Assembly: GCA_037974665.1 (NCBI GenBank)
Contig: CM075775.1
Span: 32,183,732 to 32,247,731 of the forward strand
Source of the DNA: Ehretia macrophylla
Lineage: Eukaryota; Streptophyta; Magnoliopsida; Boraginales; Ehretiaceae
Direction of reading: 5' to 3'
Length of the DNA: 64,000 nucleotides
The position numbers and the translations under genes were made by a program. This document shows, in pieces, positions 38,094 through 50,194 of the stretch. Every line of letters starts with the position of its first letter. Positions within the stretch are counted from its first letter, which is position 1. The notes beneath the pieces are model-generated. The model searched no databases and had not been told where the DNA came from. It saw only the letters and a program-made list of their open reading frames with translations.

Positions 38094-39282
38094 CTAGAAG
38101 ATCACATGACGAGAGATGCAAAGACGTTTAGAGAGTGGATCCCAACACCGAAAACCCTTATGCTCAATACCATAACCTAGGAAACAACATAATCGAGCTC
38201 GAGGTTCAAGTTTAGTGCGCTCATGTAGAGGAAGGGATACAAAGCATGTACAACCGAAAACCCTAAGATGATTATAGTTTGGGGGACGACCATACAGGCA
38301 TTCAAAAGGGGTGAGATTATCGATTGTAGGAGAGGGCAAACGGTTAATGACATGCACAGCAGTGAGGGCAACTTCTCCCCAGAAACGCTCAGGACATGAT
38401 GAATAGATAAGGAATGTGCAAGTAATATCAAGAATGTGTCTGTGTTCGCTCAGCCCGCCCATTTTGCTGTGAAATGTAAAGACAATAGCGATGTGAGATA
38501 GTGCCATATTGATAGAAAAGATCAAGTATAGTGGACTCTTTATATTCCATGGGGTCAGCACGGAGGATTTTTATACGTCGATTGAAATGAGTGTGAATCA
38601 TGGCAGTGAATTCAAAGTAGATGCATGAAAAATCAGACCGATGATGCATAAGATATATCCAAGTAAATCGAGAGTAATCATCCACAAAGATTATAAAATA
38701 TTGAGATCCCCCCATAGTAGGAGTTGGGGAAGGGCCCCAAATATCAGTATGAACTAAATCAAAGCACGCAGAGGATAAAGAGTCACTTTTATTAAATGGT
38801 AAGGCATATTGTTTTCCAAGTTGACAAGATAAACATTCAAGAGTATGCCCAGACAGTTTGCCTAACGAGCCTCTAGAAGCTAAAGACAGTAATTTTCCTA
38901 GAGAAGCATGACCTAAACGCGAATGCCATAAATAAATAGAGGTAGAGCCTGAAGAAGTGGTAACTAAGGCAGCAGTCGAGAGATGAGAGGGAAGATGCAG
39001 GCTAACAAGCTCGAACAATCGCCTAACCTTACGGCTGATCCCAATGAGTCGTCCTGTCTGAGGGTCCTGCACACGACAACCAGAAGAAGAGAAAGTAACA
39101 GTAAGACCCAGTTCACATAGTTGACTGACAGAGATGAGACTAAGAGTAAGTTTAGGAACAAGATAAGTATCAGGAAATGAGGCATGAGATGTAGATACAG
39201 ATCCGATATGACTGACAGGCATAGATGTGCCGTCACCCGTATAAATAGCAGATGAAGATGAATTGACTACTGTATTGATCAT
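38094..39282 (-). pseudogene. copia protease end and integrase region (fossil)
   Basis: The pre-integrase block is visible (YLWHSRLGHASLGKL, with a following C..C pair), then the catalytic core start (HTDIWGPSP, IFVDDYSRFTWIYLM) and later core parts (WGEVALTAVHVINRLPS, PFECLYGRPPNYNHLRVFGC). The C-terminal part of the protease block precedes it. The region is broken. Confidence 0.9.
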
Positions 39283-39544
39283 ACTATGAGAATCATAGGT
39301 TATGTGATTGAAGCAAGAAGAATCAAAAAACCACGAGGACTTACCGGAAGTGACTGAAAGTGCAGTGGAAGTAGGAGAGCTAGATTGGGTTAAAACCTGT
39401 TTAAGAATATCTTGGAGGTTAGAAACAGATATAGGTGAGGTAGAAGGATCACTGGGAGAGGCAAGAGAGCCCTCAGTTGTGGCAGCAGAATGTGATAACG
39501 ATATTGATGAGTTGTAGGCCTTGGAAGATCCACCTTTGGGTTGA

Positions 39545-40392
39545 TTACCCTAAGAATTCTTGTTAGGGTTGCGATAGCACTCATGTTGATAGTGACCAGG
39601 GCCTGTTTTCTTGCAAAATGAGCATGTCCGAGTAGGGCAATTTAGAAGAATGTGCCCAGGCTGATGACAGTACTTGCATTCTCATGAATAAACTGAATTT
39701 TTCTTTGCGATGTGATTAGGAGTTGCCAATACTACATCAGTTGAGCTAGATTTCTGAGATTGAAGGCAGGTCTTCTCTGAAATAAGTTCTTGGACTACTT
39801 GTTCAAGTGTAGGAAAGGGGCTGCGGTGAAGAAGAGATGCACGTACAAGCTCGAAATCATCATGGAGGGCGATGAGAAACTGAACAAATCGTCCACGATC
39901 TGGCCAAGTAGCAAAATTTTTGGCATCCTCAGAGCAATCCCAAACAGGCTCTGAAGTCGTGAGCTGATCCCAGATTGAGTACATCTGAGACAAAAAACTA
40001 TTAACCGATTGCCCTGCTTCTTGACGCATACAGTAAAGGGCAGTGGCAAGTTGGTATTGATGTGCTCCATCAACAGCTGTGTATCTCTGTGCCAGGAAGT
40101 CCCAAACTTGTTTTGTTGTGTCAAAACACCCAAATTGAAGACCGATAGAAGTGACAGAAGTGTTTCGAAGCCAGGTGATTATCTGATGATTCTTGCTATC
40201 CCAATTTTCAAGGCGTTCTGCAAACTTATCGTCTGACTCATCGGATTTCTTCTTTGGTTCCTTGACATCCCCAGTTATGATTCTCCATAATTTTTGACCC
40301 TTGAGAAAGCTGGTCATGGCTTTTGCCCATGGTACATAGTTATCACCATCAAGAAGTAGAGAGATGGGTTGTGAAACCTCCGAGCATTCCAT
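39545..40392 (-). pseudogene. copia gag region (fossil)
   Basis: The N-terminus MECSEVSQPISLLLDGDNYV and the phrase YVPWAKAMTSFLKGQKLW are typical of the copia gag (UBN2/Retrotran_gag) family. A zinc-knuckle-like Cys/His stretch lies at about 39685-39590. This is the element's best-preserved part. Confidence 0.88.
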
Positions 40393-40762
40393 TATGATGC
40401 TGCAAAAGTGACCTTTAGAGATAGAATTTGAAGAAATGGCCTACAAAAATAGACTCAGGACGTCAAAAATGTGGGAAAAGGTCTGGTCATTTTTTTTTTT
40501 TTTTGAAAAATCAGCAGCGGCAGCGGCACTTCGGGAGGCACGTGGCGGCGCATCCAGCGGAGTCTGGTGGTGATTTTTATGTCACCGGAATCCTTGCGAC
40601 GAGATCTACGTCTTGGTATGGCGCGTGGCCCGAGGAAGTGAAAGAAAAATTTGAAAACAGTCGGAATAGATTGACAAATTGTGAATCTTGTAATATTTTG
40701 CTGCGAGTGAATTTGGCAAAGAGAAGGGTGCGATGACAGTGGCACAGGCTACCAAAATGGTA

Positions 40763-40774
40763 GCTCTGATACCA
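40763..40774 (-). other. Primer-binding site of the second copia element
   Basis: The minus strand reads TGGTATCAGAGC directly beside the LTR, complementary to the 3' end of plant initiator tRNA-Met. Confidence 0.9.
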
Positions 40775-40990
40775 TGTCAAGAGAAAGACAAGACATGAAA
40801 TTACAAGAAAGAATGTATTGTAGTATAGCAAAGAAAGTGATTTTACAATCACAATACATCAGCCATTATATAGGTACAAGGGCACTTGCTCCTCAAGCTA
40901 ATCTACTTGCTCTCCAAGCTAAGCTAGATATGGTAAATCTAACTATGGTAAAATATACAGCTGTACACGAAATAATTATATACATTAACA
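40775..40990 (-). repeat. 5' LTR of the second copia element
   Basis: 216 bp, pairs with 36008-36201. The extra length is mostly a doubled CTTGCTC(T/C)CCAAGCTAA-type unit. Confidence 0.92.
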
Positions 40991-41079
40991 TCTTTCTTTG
41001 TATATTTTTTTTTTCTTTTTCATATTTTCACCATGTAAGAGAAATTTTGGTCTCTTATGGTGTTGTATCTCAATAGAGA

Positions 41080-41300
41080 GAGAGAGACAAACATGATGCA
41101 ACAAGTGCAAGAACCACTAGGAGAAATGAGCGCATCTGGACATGAAAATCGATATTTTTCGAGATATGTCTTACCATGGTTCATAAGAAACTAGGTTTTA
41201 ACTATTAATATCCTCTCATTATTTCATTCTTTTGTAGCCCAACGACGAATAATCAAAAATAAATTGCCAAGTATATGGAGATTGTTAACTAAGCACCTCA
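41080..41300 (+). repeat. Partial copy of the 41-57 kb repeat family
   Basis: Contains ATGATGCAACAAGTGCAAGA, GCGCATCTGGACATGAAAAT, then GAGATATGTCTTACCATGG and GACGAATAATCAAAAATAAA, in the order seen in fuller copies at 42590 and 49590. Confidence 0.7.
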
Positions 41301-42240
41301 TCTAAGAGCTGATTCTTTGTAGCCGAATGACGAACTCAGGATTTCTTGGTACGTAGGTTTTGATACCATATTAAGTGACTACTTGATACTATATTAGGTG
41401 ACCACCTTATCTAAAAGTTTAAACTTTTAGATAAAACTACACTTTCTAACTACTAAAAATGAGAATTAAATATCACATTACACTTCATCTAGCAAATGAG
41501 AGAATTAGTAGATGATAGAATCCTTATCGGGTCCTAGCATTAGTTAATTAATTTTAAAACATGAAGCATTCACAAGAAACTAGGATTTTGTAATTAATTA
41601 AAATTTATACATCATCGATTGTTATACATGTTAAGAATTATGAGTTTCATCTTGAAATTAATTGGTATTAAGTCATATTTAAGCAAATAACTTCTCATTC
41701 ACTCAAAAATTTCCTTCATTTTTCAATATCTTGTACATTTAACAAAAAAAAAAAAAATTGTATTCTAGGTGAATTCGAGCAATGTCACAAATTTAATTAA
41801 AGTATAACTTTGCTTGAAAAGCTCATGGAAGCATACTCTTATAAAAATTTTCATTATTCTAATTGAATATTATGATTATTTCAAAATAGACTCCCCATAT
41901 TTTGTTATATATAGTCAATTTTGACAAATTCTGGTTGATTATCTTGCCAAAGTATGTGAACATTCTTTATTTTGATAGATTACTTTCAAAACACATCATA
42001 AAAATCTTATGCGCAAATCTCGCAAATTGTGCAGAATAAGCCAATAGACATTCATTACACAAACTTGATGAGTTCATTCCGTGCCTTCTGAAGGGCAAGC
42101 TACTAGTTGTTTATTGGGCTTAAAGATAATGAAACCCCTGAAGCTTGTGAGAACTTTAAAAAACTTCGGGGATATAATTTTCTTTAACCCTTATTATTAT
42201 ACAAACACGTCCATTATTTGATACAAGCTAGCACACAGTT
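41301..42240. other. Intergenic, no gene supported
   Basis: AT-rich DNA without a convincing frame or repeat structure. GTATTAAG- and CATCTAAGAG-type phrases are doubled near 41300-41420. Confidence 0.5.
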
Positions 42241-42267
42241 GTGAGTCAAGTTTGCACATCGAACGAA

Positions 42268-42524
42268 CTAGGATTTGATACTTGTGGAGCACCAACCATA
42301 TGGACTGCCACCAACCATTCGGATGCAGTAGTTACCTCTTCCATTTTTAGTGCAATCAGTATGAGAAATACAACGAGTTTGACCTTCATCTTCCTCTGAA
42401 CAATTATAAGGTATGCAAAAGCCTTCTATAAACACAACAACTGCTAAACAGGTACAGCAATAAGGGCAACTATCAGCCATTTATGAACAAACATCAAAAC
42501 ACTCACCAAAAGACCTAATAGCAT
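42268..42524 (-). CDS. Candidate cysteine-rich secreted peptide, possibly broken
   Basis: The frame 42480-42268 gives 70 residues. From residue 22 it shows six Cys spaced C-x4-C-x9-C-x5-C-x8-C-x11-C (FCIPYNC, RCISHTDC, NYCIRM, YGWC), a plan like small disulphide-rich plant peptides. I cannot name a family. Its own N-terminus (MADSCPYCCTC) is not a normal signal peptide. An overlapping frame from ATG 42524 encodes a 26-residue hydrophobic stretch (MLLGLLVSVLMFVHKWLIVA onward) that looks like one, but it stops at 42446-42444 in a different frame from the Cys part. The gene may be broken by a small indel, or have an unrecognised short intron: a GTGAGT donor-like word lies at about 42506-42501 and a TTTAGCAG acceptor-like word at 42448-42441. 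It sits among copies of the unnamed repeat family. Confidence 0.45.
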
Positions 42525-42589
42525 ACGCCTTGGGGAAAATTACATCTGCATATGATATTTCATGTTTGGTTAGAACAATATATGCGTGC

Positions 42590-42608
42590 ATCTCTTAGAG
42601 AGAGAGAG

Positions 42609-42656
<48 letters not shown>

Positions 42657-43000
42657 ACATAGTGCAATAACTGTCAGAGCAATGAGCTTCGTCATTTAGC
42701 AGCTGGTTTGTAGCTAAGACCACTTGATCAACTTTGTTGAAATTATACTGTGTTGGTTGGTTTATAGGCAAAACTTAAAGAATTTGACTTTCATAATTGG
42801 ATGGGCATATCATAGCCGTAGCTACATTTGGACAATAAAATCGATAGTATTCGAGATATGTCTTAGCATGGTTCACTACAAACTAGGTCTATGTTTCTTT
42901 CTTTTGTTAGCATAACTTTGTATATTATTTCATTGTTTGTACATGAAGTTTAGCCGAATGATGATCAGTAATGTTTGACGAATAATCAGAAATAAATTAT
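42590..43000 (+). repeat. Copy of the 41-57 kb repeat family
   Basis: Starts with a long AG microsatellite (42596-42653), then ATAACTGTCAGAGCAATGAG, CTTCGTCATTTAGCAGCTGG, GTGTTGGTTGGTTTATAGGC, AGAATTTGACTTTCATAATT, and ends with AATGATGATCAGTAATGTTT and GACGAATAATCAGAAATAAA. This is one of the fuller copies. Confidence 0.8.
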
Positions 43001-44250
43001 CAAAATTTGCATTTTATCAAAGGGTAGACCGAGTATGTAGGACCTAAGCATGAGTTAGAGCTTAAGTATACTATAACATTTTAACTATTTTACGACACTT
43101 TAATTAGGGGTGGAGATATAATTTTAATACTGAGGGGCGGAGAATAAAATTTTTGGATATGGCACATTAGACAAACTAATGATATTAAATTTTTAAACAG
43201 AAATAAATGTAAATAAAATACTATTTATAAAAAATAACAGAAGATATGCAAAGTAATGTTTACCTCATCAGTTAATGACGTTGGGCTCGTCTCTCCTTCA
43301 TAAAAAAGAATTCATCAATTATTGTATCTACAAGAACATCTTTAGCAATTCCTTTTCTATATCGATAACTAAGTTATCTTGAGAAAGTCATCCTCCACCG
43401 GATTAAGAATTCGAAGCCTTATTTTGATAACCTTCAAACAAAAAAAGCTCGTTAGATCTGTAGTTGCAGTCGAGACATGGAGAGTTAAAATCAACCGTAT
43501 CAATCTATCAACTAAAGAATAAGCTTTTGATTTTTCAGGTTTCACCAATCATTTACACAGATCTGCTATACTAGTCAAAATTTTTAAGCCAGGATTATTA
43601 GGCATATCAAGCTCATAATGTTGCAATTGATAACTTAAATTTTTAAGTCAAATGACTTGTAGCCATCCCTAAAATCCAAAGTTGTGCTAAGAATAAAAAC
43701 CTTAGTTGTCTGCTCATTAAATCTATTGTTTAACTCTTGTAATTATTGATCTATATATAGTAGCTGTAAATATGTTTACCCAAAAATGATACTTCACTGT
43801 TACAATATCCTTTTGATGGTGCTCTTACAATATCACTAATATAGTAGCTTGCTCAAAACACGTGCTCTATATTTTTTCTTTTTTTGTCAACTAATCATTT
43901 CTTTCCAGAAATATTCTCTAGTGGCAATTAAGCTACTAAAATTAGTATCATTATCAATTTAAAAGTAAATAATCAGCATATAATAATAAAAAATTAACTG
44001 CATATAGTAAATAATCAAAATTCCTTGATGATATTCCGTAACAAGTAAAGATCCTTTCATAATATTTATAACATTATGAGTGAGTTCTAACAATTGTAAA
44101 CTGTTCACTTTATCTCACCAAAATTGTATTAACAATTTACAATTATTAAACCTTGTCGTGACATTATTAGCAGATCTAATCCCATCAACAGCTTCTTCCA
44201 CACTTTTGGCAGAAATTCTTCTCCGCTTAGACTGGAAGACTTGCAGTTCT
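43001..44250. other. Intergenic, no gene supported
   Basis: AT-rich DNA. The part 43100-43170 (GGGGTGGAG, GAGGGGCGGAG) resembles hAT-MITE remnants. Several short frames have unbiased composition but no recognisable domain. Confidence 0.5.
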
Positions 44251-44640
44251 GCTCTAGTGTTCTGGTGCTTCAGCAATGCAAAGACATATATTTACTGTTA
44301 ATTCTCTTCTAAACATTCCATCTTGTGACTCACATTATAGTAGCTTATAACTTGAATATGTTGTACATTCATATTTGAAATTAATGAATTCTCGCTTTCT
44401 CAAGATCTCCAGATGTAACATCAATTCAACTGCACAAATATGTTGAACCCTTCTCATAAACTATTTTGAATCAAAAATTTATCTTGTTTCTATCATATCC
44501 TCAGGCTCACAACAGAAACAAATTTGCCTAAAGAGGGAAAGCAAATCTTGAATGACAATTATAAACATTATTCAGATAGAACTATTGGCAAAATCCATAA
44601 AATTGGCATCCTAATACTCAATGACAAGCATATAATTGGC
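44250..44640. repeat. Diverged direct copy of 57568-58110
   Basis: Shares CTTCAGCAATGCAAAGACAT, GTACATTCATATTTGAAATT, TGTTGAACCCTTCTCATAAA and AACTATTGGCAAAATCCATA with the 3' flank of the PP2A gene, in the same order. The copy at 57568 has an extra doubled segment. Confidence 0.8.
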
Positions 44641-45667
44641 CATGTCCAGTGGCTCATTCACCAATGACCACCTCTATATTTACTAATGCAACATGAGACT
44701 CATTGCCCTTTCATTAACATCGTATGTTAATCAAGGTAGTAAAATATAAACTGATTTAGCTGAATGAATTAATGTCCAATTAAGTCATTTTATAAACAGG
44801 GACTTATTTAGAATCTATCATATTAATTCTTAACCGCTTAAGAAAGAGATCCACATGACAATTCTAATTTATTAATTAAATAAATAATACAATAATTATG
44901 TCCTAAAACCACATTAATTGGGTTTTAGGGCATACAATCTAACAAGCACACGCCAACTAGTAACCCAAATGGAAAACAGAAGCAACCAGGAGCTCAATTT
45001 GGCAAAATTACTGTGCAACTATTTATACACTCACTAATATGTTTAGCAGTAGAGAAATGTTATATATCACTTTGTTTTATTCACCCAAATACTACTTCAT
45101 ATGTGTATGCTTAATTGACATACTAAAAGAAGAAAGAGAAGTTAAAAAGTTTAGTATTTTAACATGTCAACTAAGCATCCTATTAGTAAACCAACTTTGG
45201 TTAATGATCATGTTAGATTAAGCGGTTGTTTAATCTAACTGTGACATTTTAGTTATTTAGTTGCAGTGTTTTTAGTAGTATAACTTTAGTTAAAAAGTGT
45301 TAACGTGTTGAATAGAAACCATTAACTATTTGTCATTTTTATATTAGAAATACTTTTCACTTTTAGTAAACCAACTTTGCCCGTTACTAAAAAAGTGATA
45401 TGAAAGTGTTGTGGGCTATGAAAATGATAAAAAATGACATTCTTTATTTAAGGCTAAACATGTGAACCCTCAGAAATTTTGAGGGTGATGTTGAATTTTC
45501 AAATGTATGAAGGGATATTTTTGAAAAAATATATATTTTCTCTCATGATATAAAAATAGTTGCACGAAAACCTTTTTTTGAAAAACTTTGATGTGTAGCT
45601 TCTCATTTTTTAGTTTTTTTTTAAAACCTATTTTTAGCTTTGACTTTTACCTAAAAATACTTTATAG
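44641..45667. other. Intergenic, no gene supported
   Basis: Mostly unique AT-rich DNA. The part 45547-45660 is related to 28452-28570. No gene was seen. Confidence 0.5.
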
Positions 45668-46121
45668 CTTGTTTTGATTCACATTTTTAAAGGAAAGTAA
45701 AGGAAGGGGAGGGGATAAGGAACCATTCCCTTTGTTTGGATTGCAATTTTGAAATAAGTAAAGGACAGGAAGGGGTACAAAAATTCTTCTATTTTCTTTA
45801 ATTGGATGAATTTTTCAAACCTTCCAATTTGGAGTGTTTGGAGGGGAAAGAAAAAGTTTCACCACAAAATATCTTTTTTGTCTCTACATATCTCATGATT
45901 ATAAAAATAAAAAAGAGTACTTAAGTAATTTTGTATTTAAAATTATCATTTTCCTTTCCTTTCATTATCCAATCCTAACAAAATATCATAAGATCCTTTT
46001 CTTTCCTTTCTATTATTATTTTTTTGCAATCCAAACAACATAATTCACTTCCTTTCCTTTCCTTTATTCTTTTTCCTCCACTTTACTTTCCTTTCCATTC
46101 TTTTGTGCATTCCAAACACTA
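45668..46121. mobile_element. Inverted-repeat MITE-like element
   Basis: The left end (GTTTTGATTCACATTTTTAA, then GGAAAGTAAAGGAAGGGG) and the right end read in reverse (GTGTTTGGAATGCACAAAAG, then GGAAAGGAAAGTAAAG) form long imperfect arms. An inner TTTGTTTGGATTGCAAT occurs at 45729. The target duplication is not settled. Confidence 0.5.
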
Positions 46122-46443
46122 TGTTAGGGAGTGTTTGGTTCACGAATTGATTTTTCATTTCAGGGAATAACATTTTATGGGAATGAAACTGTTTGGTACA
46201 TTAAAAATTATTAATAAAAATATTTTGTCAAATTCTTAAGAATGTTAATTTGTTATGTTTGATTTAAACTCAATATTTATAAGAATTTTAGATAATTTTT
46301 CAACAATAATCCTCACTCAAAAAAAATAAAAGTATCATAAAAAGTATATAAATAATGATACATTTTGAATATTTTTACTAATATGCGAGTAGAAAAATAT
46401 TTAACATAAATTTCATAAGTATCATAAGTTGTTGAAATTTTAT

Positions 46444-46811
46444 GAGTAAATTTCACACTTAGTACCTGTTATTTGTACTTTTTTTTAAGTTGGTCTTTAA
46501 TATTTAAAAAAAATTATATTAGTCTTTAATGTTTACAAAGTAATTCAAAATGATCTGTATTATTCAAAACTAGTTAATTTAGTCCTTATTGTTTTACATA
46601 AAATTTAATTTAGTTTTCAAATAGAGTCACGTGGGGGGATTGAATTAATTTTTTTTAGGAAATAATAAAAATTAAATTAAATTTTTTAAAAAATAATAAG
46701 GACCAAATTGATTAAATTTGAACAATAAAAACTATTTTAAATAACTTTTGTAAAATATTAAAGACCATTATAAATCGAAAAAGCATGTAAACAATAGTGA
46801 GAAATTTACCC
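46444..46811. mobile_element. Mutator-type MITE with 9-bp target duplication
   Basis: The left end GAGTAAATTTCACACTTA and the right end, read in reverse, GGGTAAATTTCTCACTAT form an imperfect TIR. The flanks carry AAATTTTAT at 46435-46443 and again at 46812-46820, a perfect 9-bp duplication, as expected for Mutator-like elements. The 368-bp body is AT-rich and non-coding. Confidence 0.78.
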
Positions 46812-48295
46812 AAATTTTATTGTGATGTGTTGGTTTAGTTGCTGGCATTGGCAATATTTTGTAGGCAAAAATTGAAGAATTTAAATTTCATAAATTTGAT
46901 GAGCTATCTTGCTGCCGTAGCTGAAGAATATTTTTGCCGTAATTGCATGTTTCATAAGAAAGGATATCCTTTTTATTAGTTGAAAGGGTGTTTTTCTCTC
47001 TCCTTTTGGAGAGTCTCTCTCCCTAGTTTTTTTCTATCTCTCCTCTCAGACTATGGCCATTTTCCAGTTGTTTTGCTTGTTTCTCCGCTGTGATGATGAG
47101 CTTCCTAAATCTGAGGGCTTCACCTTCGATGATGTTGCTTTTCTCCCAAATGATGTTCGTTTTGCTGGCTTTGATGCCGGTTAGATCTGACTCATTCTTC
47201 GTTGGCCCCACCTTTTGACTCATTGAGACTCAGTTTGTTCTCGTGGCTTGGAGCCTCTATGAGGCCGGTACGTCCCCTTTTGCGTACCTTATGTTTTATT
47301 CATGGTCTTCGCAGTCATTGGTGGCTCGCCGTCGAAGTTGGGGCTGGGGTGGCGGGGGTTGGTACGTCCCCTTTTGCTTACCTTATGTTTTCACACTTTT
47401 TTTTTTCCCTGATGGGAGTCGTTTTTCGTTGGCTTTCGGTCAAAGTTTGCAGATTTCGGCCTGTGTATGTTTCGTGTATTGTCTGTTGTTGGTTTTATCT
47501 GTTTGGTCACTTTTTTGGGCCACACTGTTTTTGTTTCTGGTTTGTAGCTATGACCAACTTGATCAAATTTTTAGAAATTATATTGTGTTGGTTGGTTTAG
47601 TTAGTGACAACATTTTATAGGCAAAGCTGAAGAATTTGACTCATAGTTGGATGGACATATTATAGCCGTAGCTACATTTGGACAATAAAATCGATAGTAT
47701 TCAAGATATGTCTTAGCAAGGTTCACTACAAACTAGGTCTAGGTTTCTTTCTTTGGTTGTCGTTACTCTGTATATTATTTCATTGTTTGTAAATTCAGTT
47801 TGGCCGAATGATGATCAGTTATGTTAGACTTTGCGCGATTGTTACTCAGGAACCAAAACGATGGCCTTACAAATGTGCGGTTCTGTATTTGTTAGTCATA
47901 TAAAACAGTTTGCAATCTTTTGCTAAAAAAAAAAAATCGTACTTTGTCTGAAGTTGGTTTTATTGGGCACAGAAAAAATATCCCGGGGTTGTTTGTTTTG
48001 GTGCCCCTGTGGTAAAAGAGAGGAGCCAGGATCAAAAACAATCATGGCATCTCTGGCAGCTGGTTTGTAGCTAACATAGTGCAAGAACTGTCAAGAGCAA
48101 TGAGCTTCGTTATTTGGCAGCTGGTTTGTTGCTAAGACCACTTGATCAAATTTGTTAAAATTGTATTCTGTTGGTTGGTTTAGTTGCTGGTAGGGGCAAC
48201 CTTTTATAGGCAAAACTAAAGAATTTAAATTTCATAATTTGATGAATGTCTTGTTACCGTAACTGGGCGCATCTGGACATGATAATTGACTGTAA

Positions 48296-48844
48296 TTGGT
48301 TGTGTGGTTTGGTCCGATTTGGTTGTTGTTTGTTGGGATATGCTGGTTTCTTGCTTTTTTCCATTGTTGTTTCATGGTGTCCGTCTCCGATGATGATCCT
48401 GAGGAGTTTGACCTGAATGATGATTTTATTACCTTTTTGTGGTTAATTTGTGCTATTTCCAAGAAAATGTACGTTGTCACTTGCAAAGGCCAAAAAGATC
48501 CTCATACTAAGTTAAACATCTTCCGTTGTTAGTTCTTGAAGTTGAAGATTTTTGCCCATGAAGAGAAAACCAAAAATGTGTATCAATTCAGAATCTTATC
48601 CAACTCACAGATCAATGTTTCATTCGGCGGCATATCTTGTAAACATCCATTATTCATGTCTGATTCATTGAAGAAGCTTTTTGCTGTTTGGACAAGGAAA
48701 ATAAGACAAAAAAAAAATTGTCTGATTAAAGATCCTTGCAATGGTGCCTATAAATTGTTTTGCTTGTTTCTCCCTTCTGATGATGAGCTTCCTAAATCTG
48801 ACGATGAGCTTGACCTTAGATCTGGCCGTCCTGACCTTCGATGA
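48296..48844 (+). pseudogene. Unrecognised coding-like fragment within the repeat cluster
   Basis: A frame open across 182 codons apart from one in-frame stop (48530-48532). It holds the acidic VSDDDPEEFDLNDDF motif, then a stretch with SKKMYVVTCKGQ, NVYQFRILSNSQINVSFGG and a C-terminal LPSDDELPKSDDELDL. Composition is protein-like, but I recognise no domain. The tail block recurs at 47080-47180 and the DDDPEEFDLND block at three other places. This may be a decayed copy of a host gene or of a gene carried by the repeat. Low-moderate confidence that it once coded for protein. Confidence 0.4.
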
Positions 48845-50194
48845 TGTTGCTTTTCTCCCAAATGATGTTGGTTTTTCTGGCTTTGATGGCGGTTAGATCT
48901 GAGTTGTTGTGGTTCATTCACCATCCATCTGTTGCTGGTCTCTTTCTTCGTTGGCCCACCTTTTGACTGATTGTTCCACCATTGTTGGTGGTTTTGTGTG
49001 GAGGTTTTCAGTGGTCTTCGCAGTCATTGGTGGTGCGCCGTCGAAGTTGGGGCTGTTGTGACGGTGGTTGGTGAGTTCTGGCCTTGGATCCGCGCTAGAC
49101 TTGCAAGCCATCACCCATTTTTACTGATGGGAGTCATATTTCGTTGGCTTTCAGAGGATCGGCTTGTCGTTGCCGGCGTCTGTTGTTGCTGTTAGGGTTT
49201 GGTCATATGTTGGGCCTTGGGTTTGGAGTTTGCAGATTTTGGTGTTTTGGGCTTTGGCCCATTTCTGTATTGTGTGTTGTTTGTTGTTGGTTTTATCTGT
49301 TTGGTCACTTTTTTGGGCCAGACTGTTTTTGTTTCTGGTTTGTAGCTATGACCAAGTAGATCAAATTTGTTAAAATTATATTGTGTTGGTTGGTTTAGTT
49401 GCTGGCATTGGCAACATTTTTATAAGAAAAACTGAAGAATTTGACTTTCATATTTGGTTGGGCATATTGTAGCCGTAACTGCATATGGACATGAAAATCG
49501 ATTGTAATTAAGAATATTTTTGCCATAATTGCCGTTATTAATACTTTGTACATTATTTCATTGTTTGTATGTATGGTATAGCAGGATGATGATCAGTTGA
49601 AATTATGTTGTGTTGGTTGGTTTGCTTGGTGGTAGTGGCAACATTTTATGGGCAAAATTGAAGAATTTGACTTACATAATTGGATGAGAGCATCTTGTTG
49701 CCGTAACTGCATTTGGACATGAAAATCAATAGTATCTGAGATATGTAGCATGGTTCACTACAAACTAGGATCGTTGCTCTGTATATTATTTCGTTGTTTG
49801 TACATTCAGTTTAGCCGAATGATGATCAGTTATGTTTGACGAATAATCAGAAATAAATTAACAAGCATAAGGAAATAAGACTTAGACTGAATACATATAT
49901 TTGCGCTAGCATGTATCTATGTAATATGATGCTGCAAGTGCAAGAACCATCAGAGCAATGAGCTTCGTCATTTAGCAGATGGTTTGTAGCTGTGACCAAC
50001 TTGATCAAATTTGTTGAAATTATTTTGTGTTGGTTTGTTTAGTTGCTGGTAGTGGCAACATTTTATAGGCAAAATTGAAGAATTTGACTTTCATAATTGG
50101 ATGGGCATCTTGTTGCCGTAACTGGGCGCATCTGGACATGAAAATCGATTGTAATGAAGAATATTTTTGCCGTCATTGCATGTTTGTGCACTGT

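Larger units (their letters stand above)
36008..40990 (-). mobile_element. Ty1/copia LTR retrotransposon, about 5 kb, broken
   Basis: LTRs are 36008-36201 and 40775-40990, each starting TG and ending CA. The flanks carry TCTTT at 36003-36007 and 40991-40995, a 5-bp target duplication. The minus strand has a primer-binding site TGGTATCAGAGC (40774-40763), matching the initiator tRNA-Met, beside the 5' LTR. A purine tract GAGTTTGAGGGGGG lies beside the 3' LTR. The domain order gag, protease, integrase, reverse transcriptase, RNase H is that of copia elements. The coding region is recognisable along its length but interrupted in several places, so it is a fossil. The two LTRs are clearly diverged, including a length difference, so the insertion is not recent. 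Confidence 0.95.

Noticed and set aside
36252-38431. Overlapping frames on both strands inside the copia element
   Set aside because: They shadow the minus-strand element and carry no domain of their own.
47202-47620. Two overlapping frames of 125-132 codons
   Set aside because: They lie across junctions of repeat-family blocks, overlap each other and contain no known domain.
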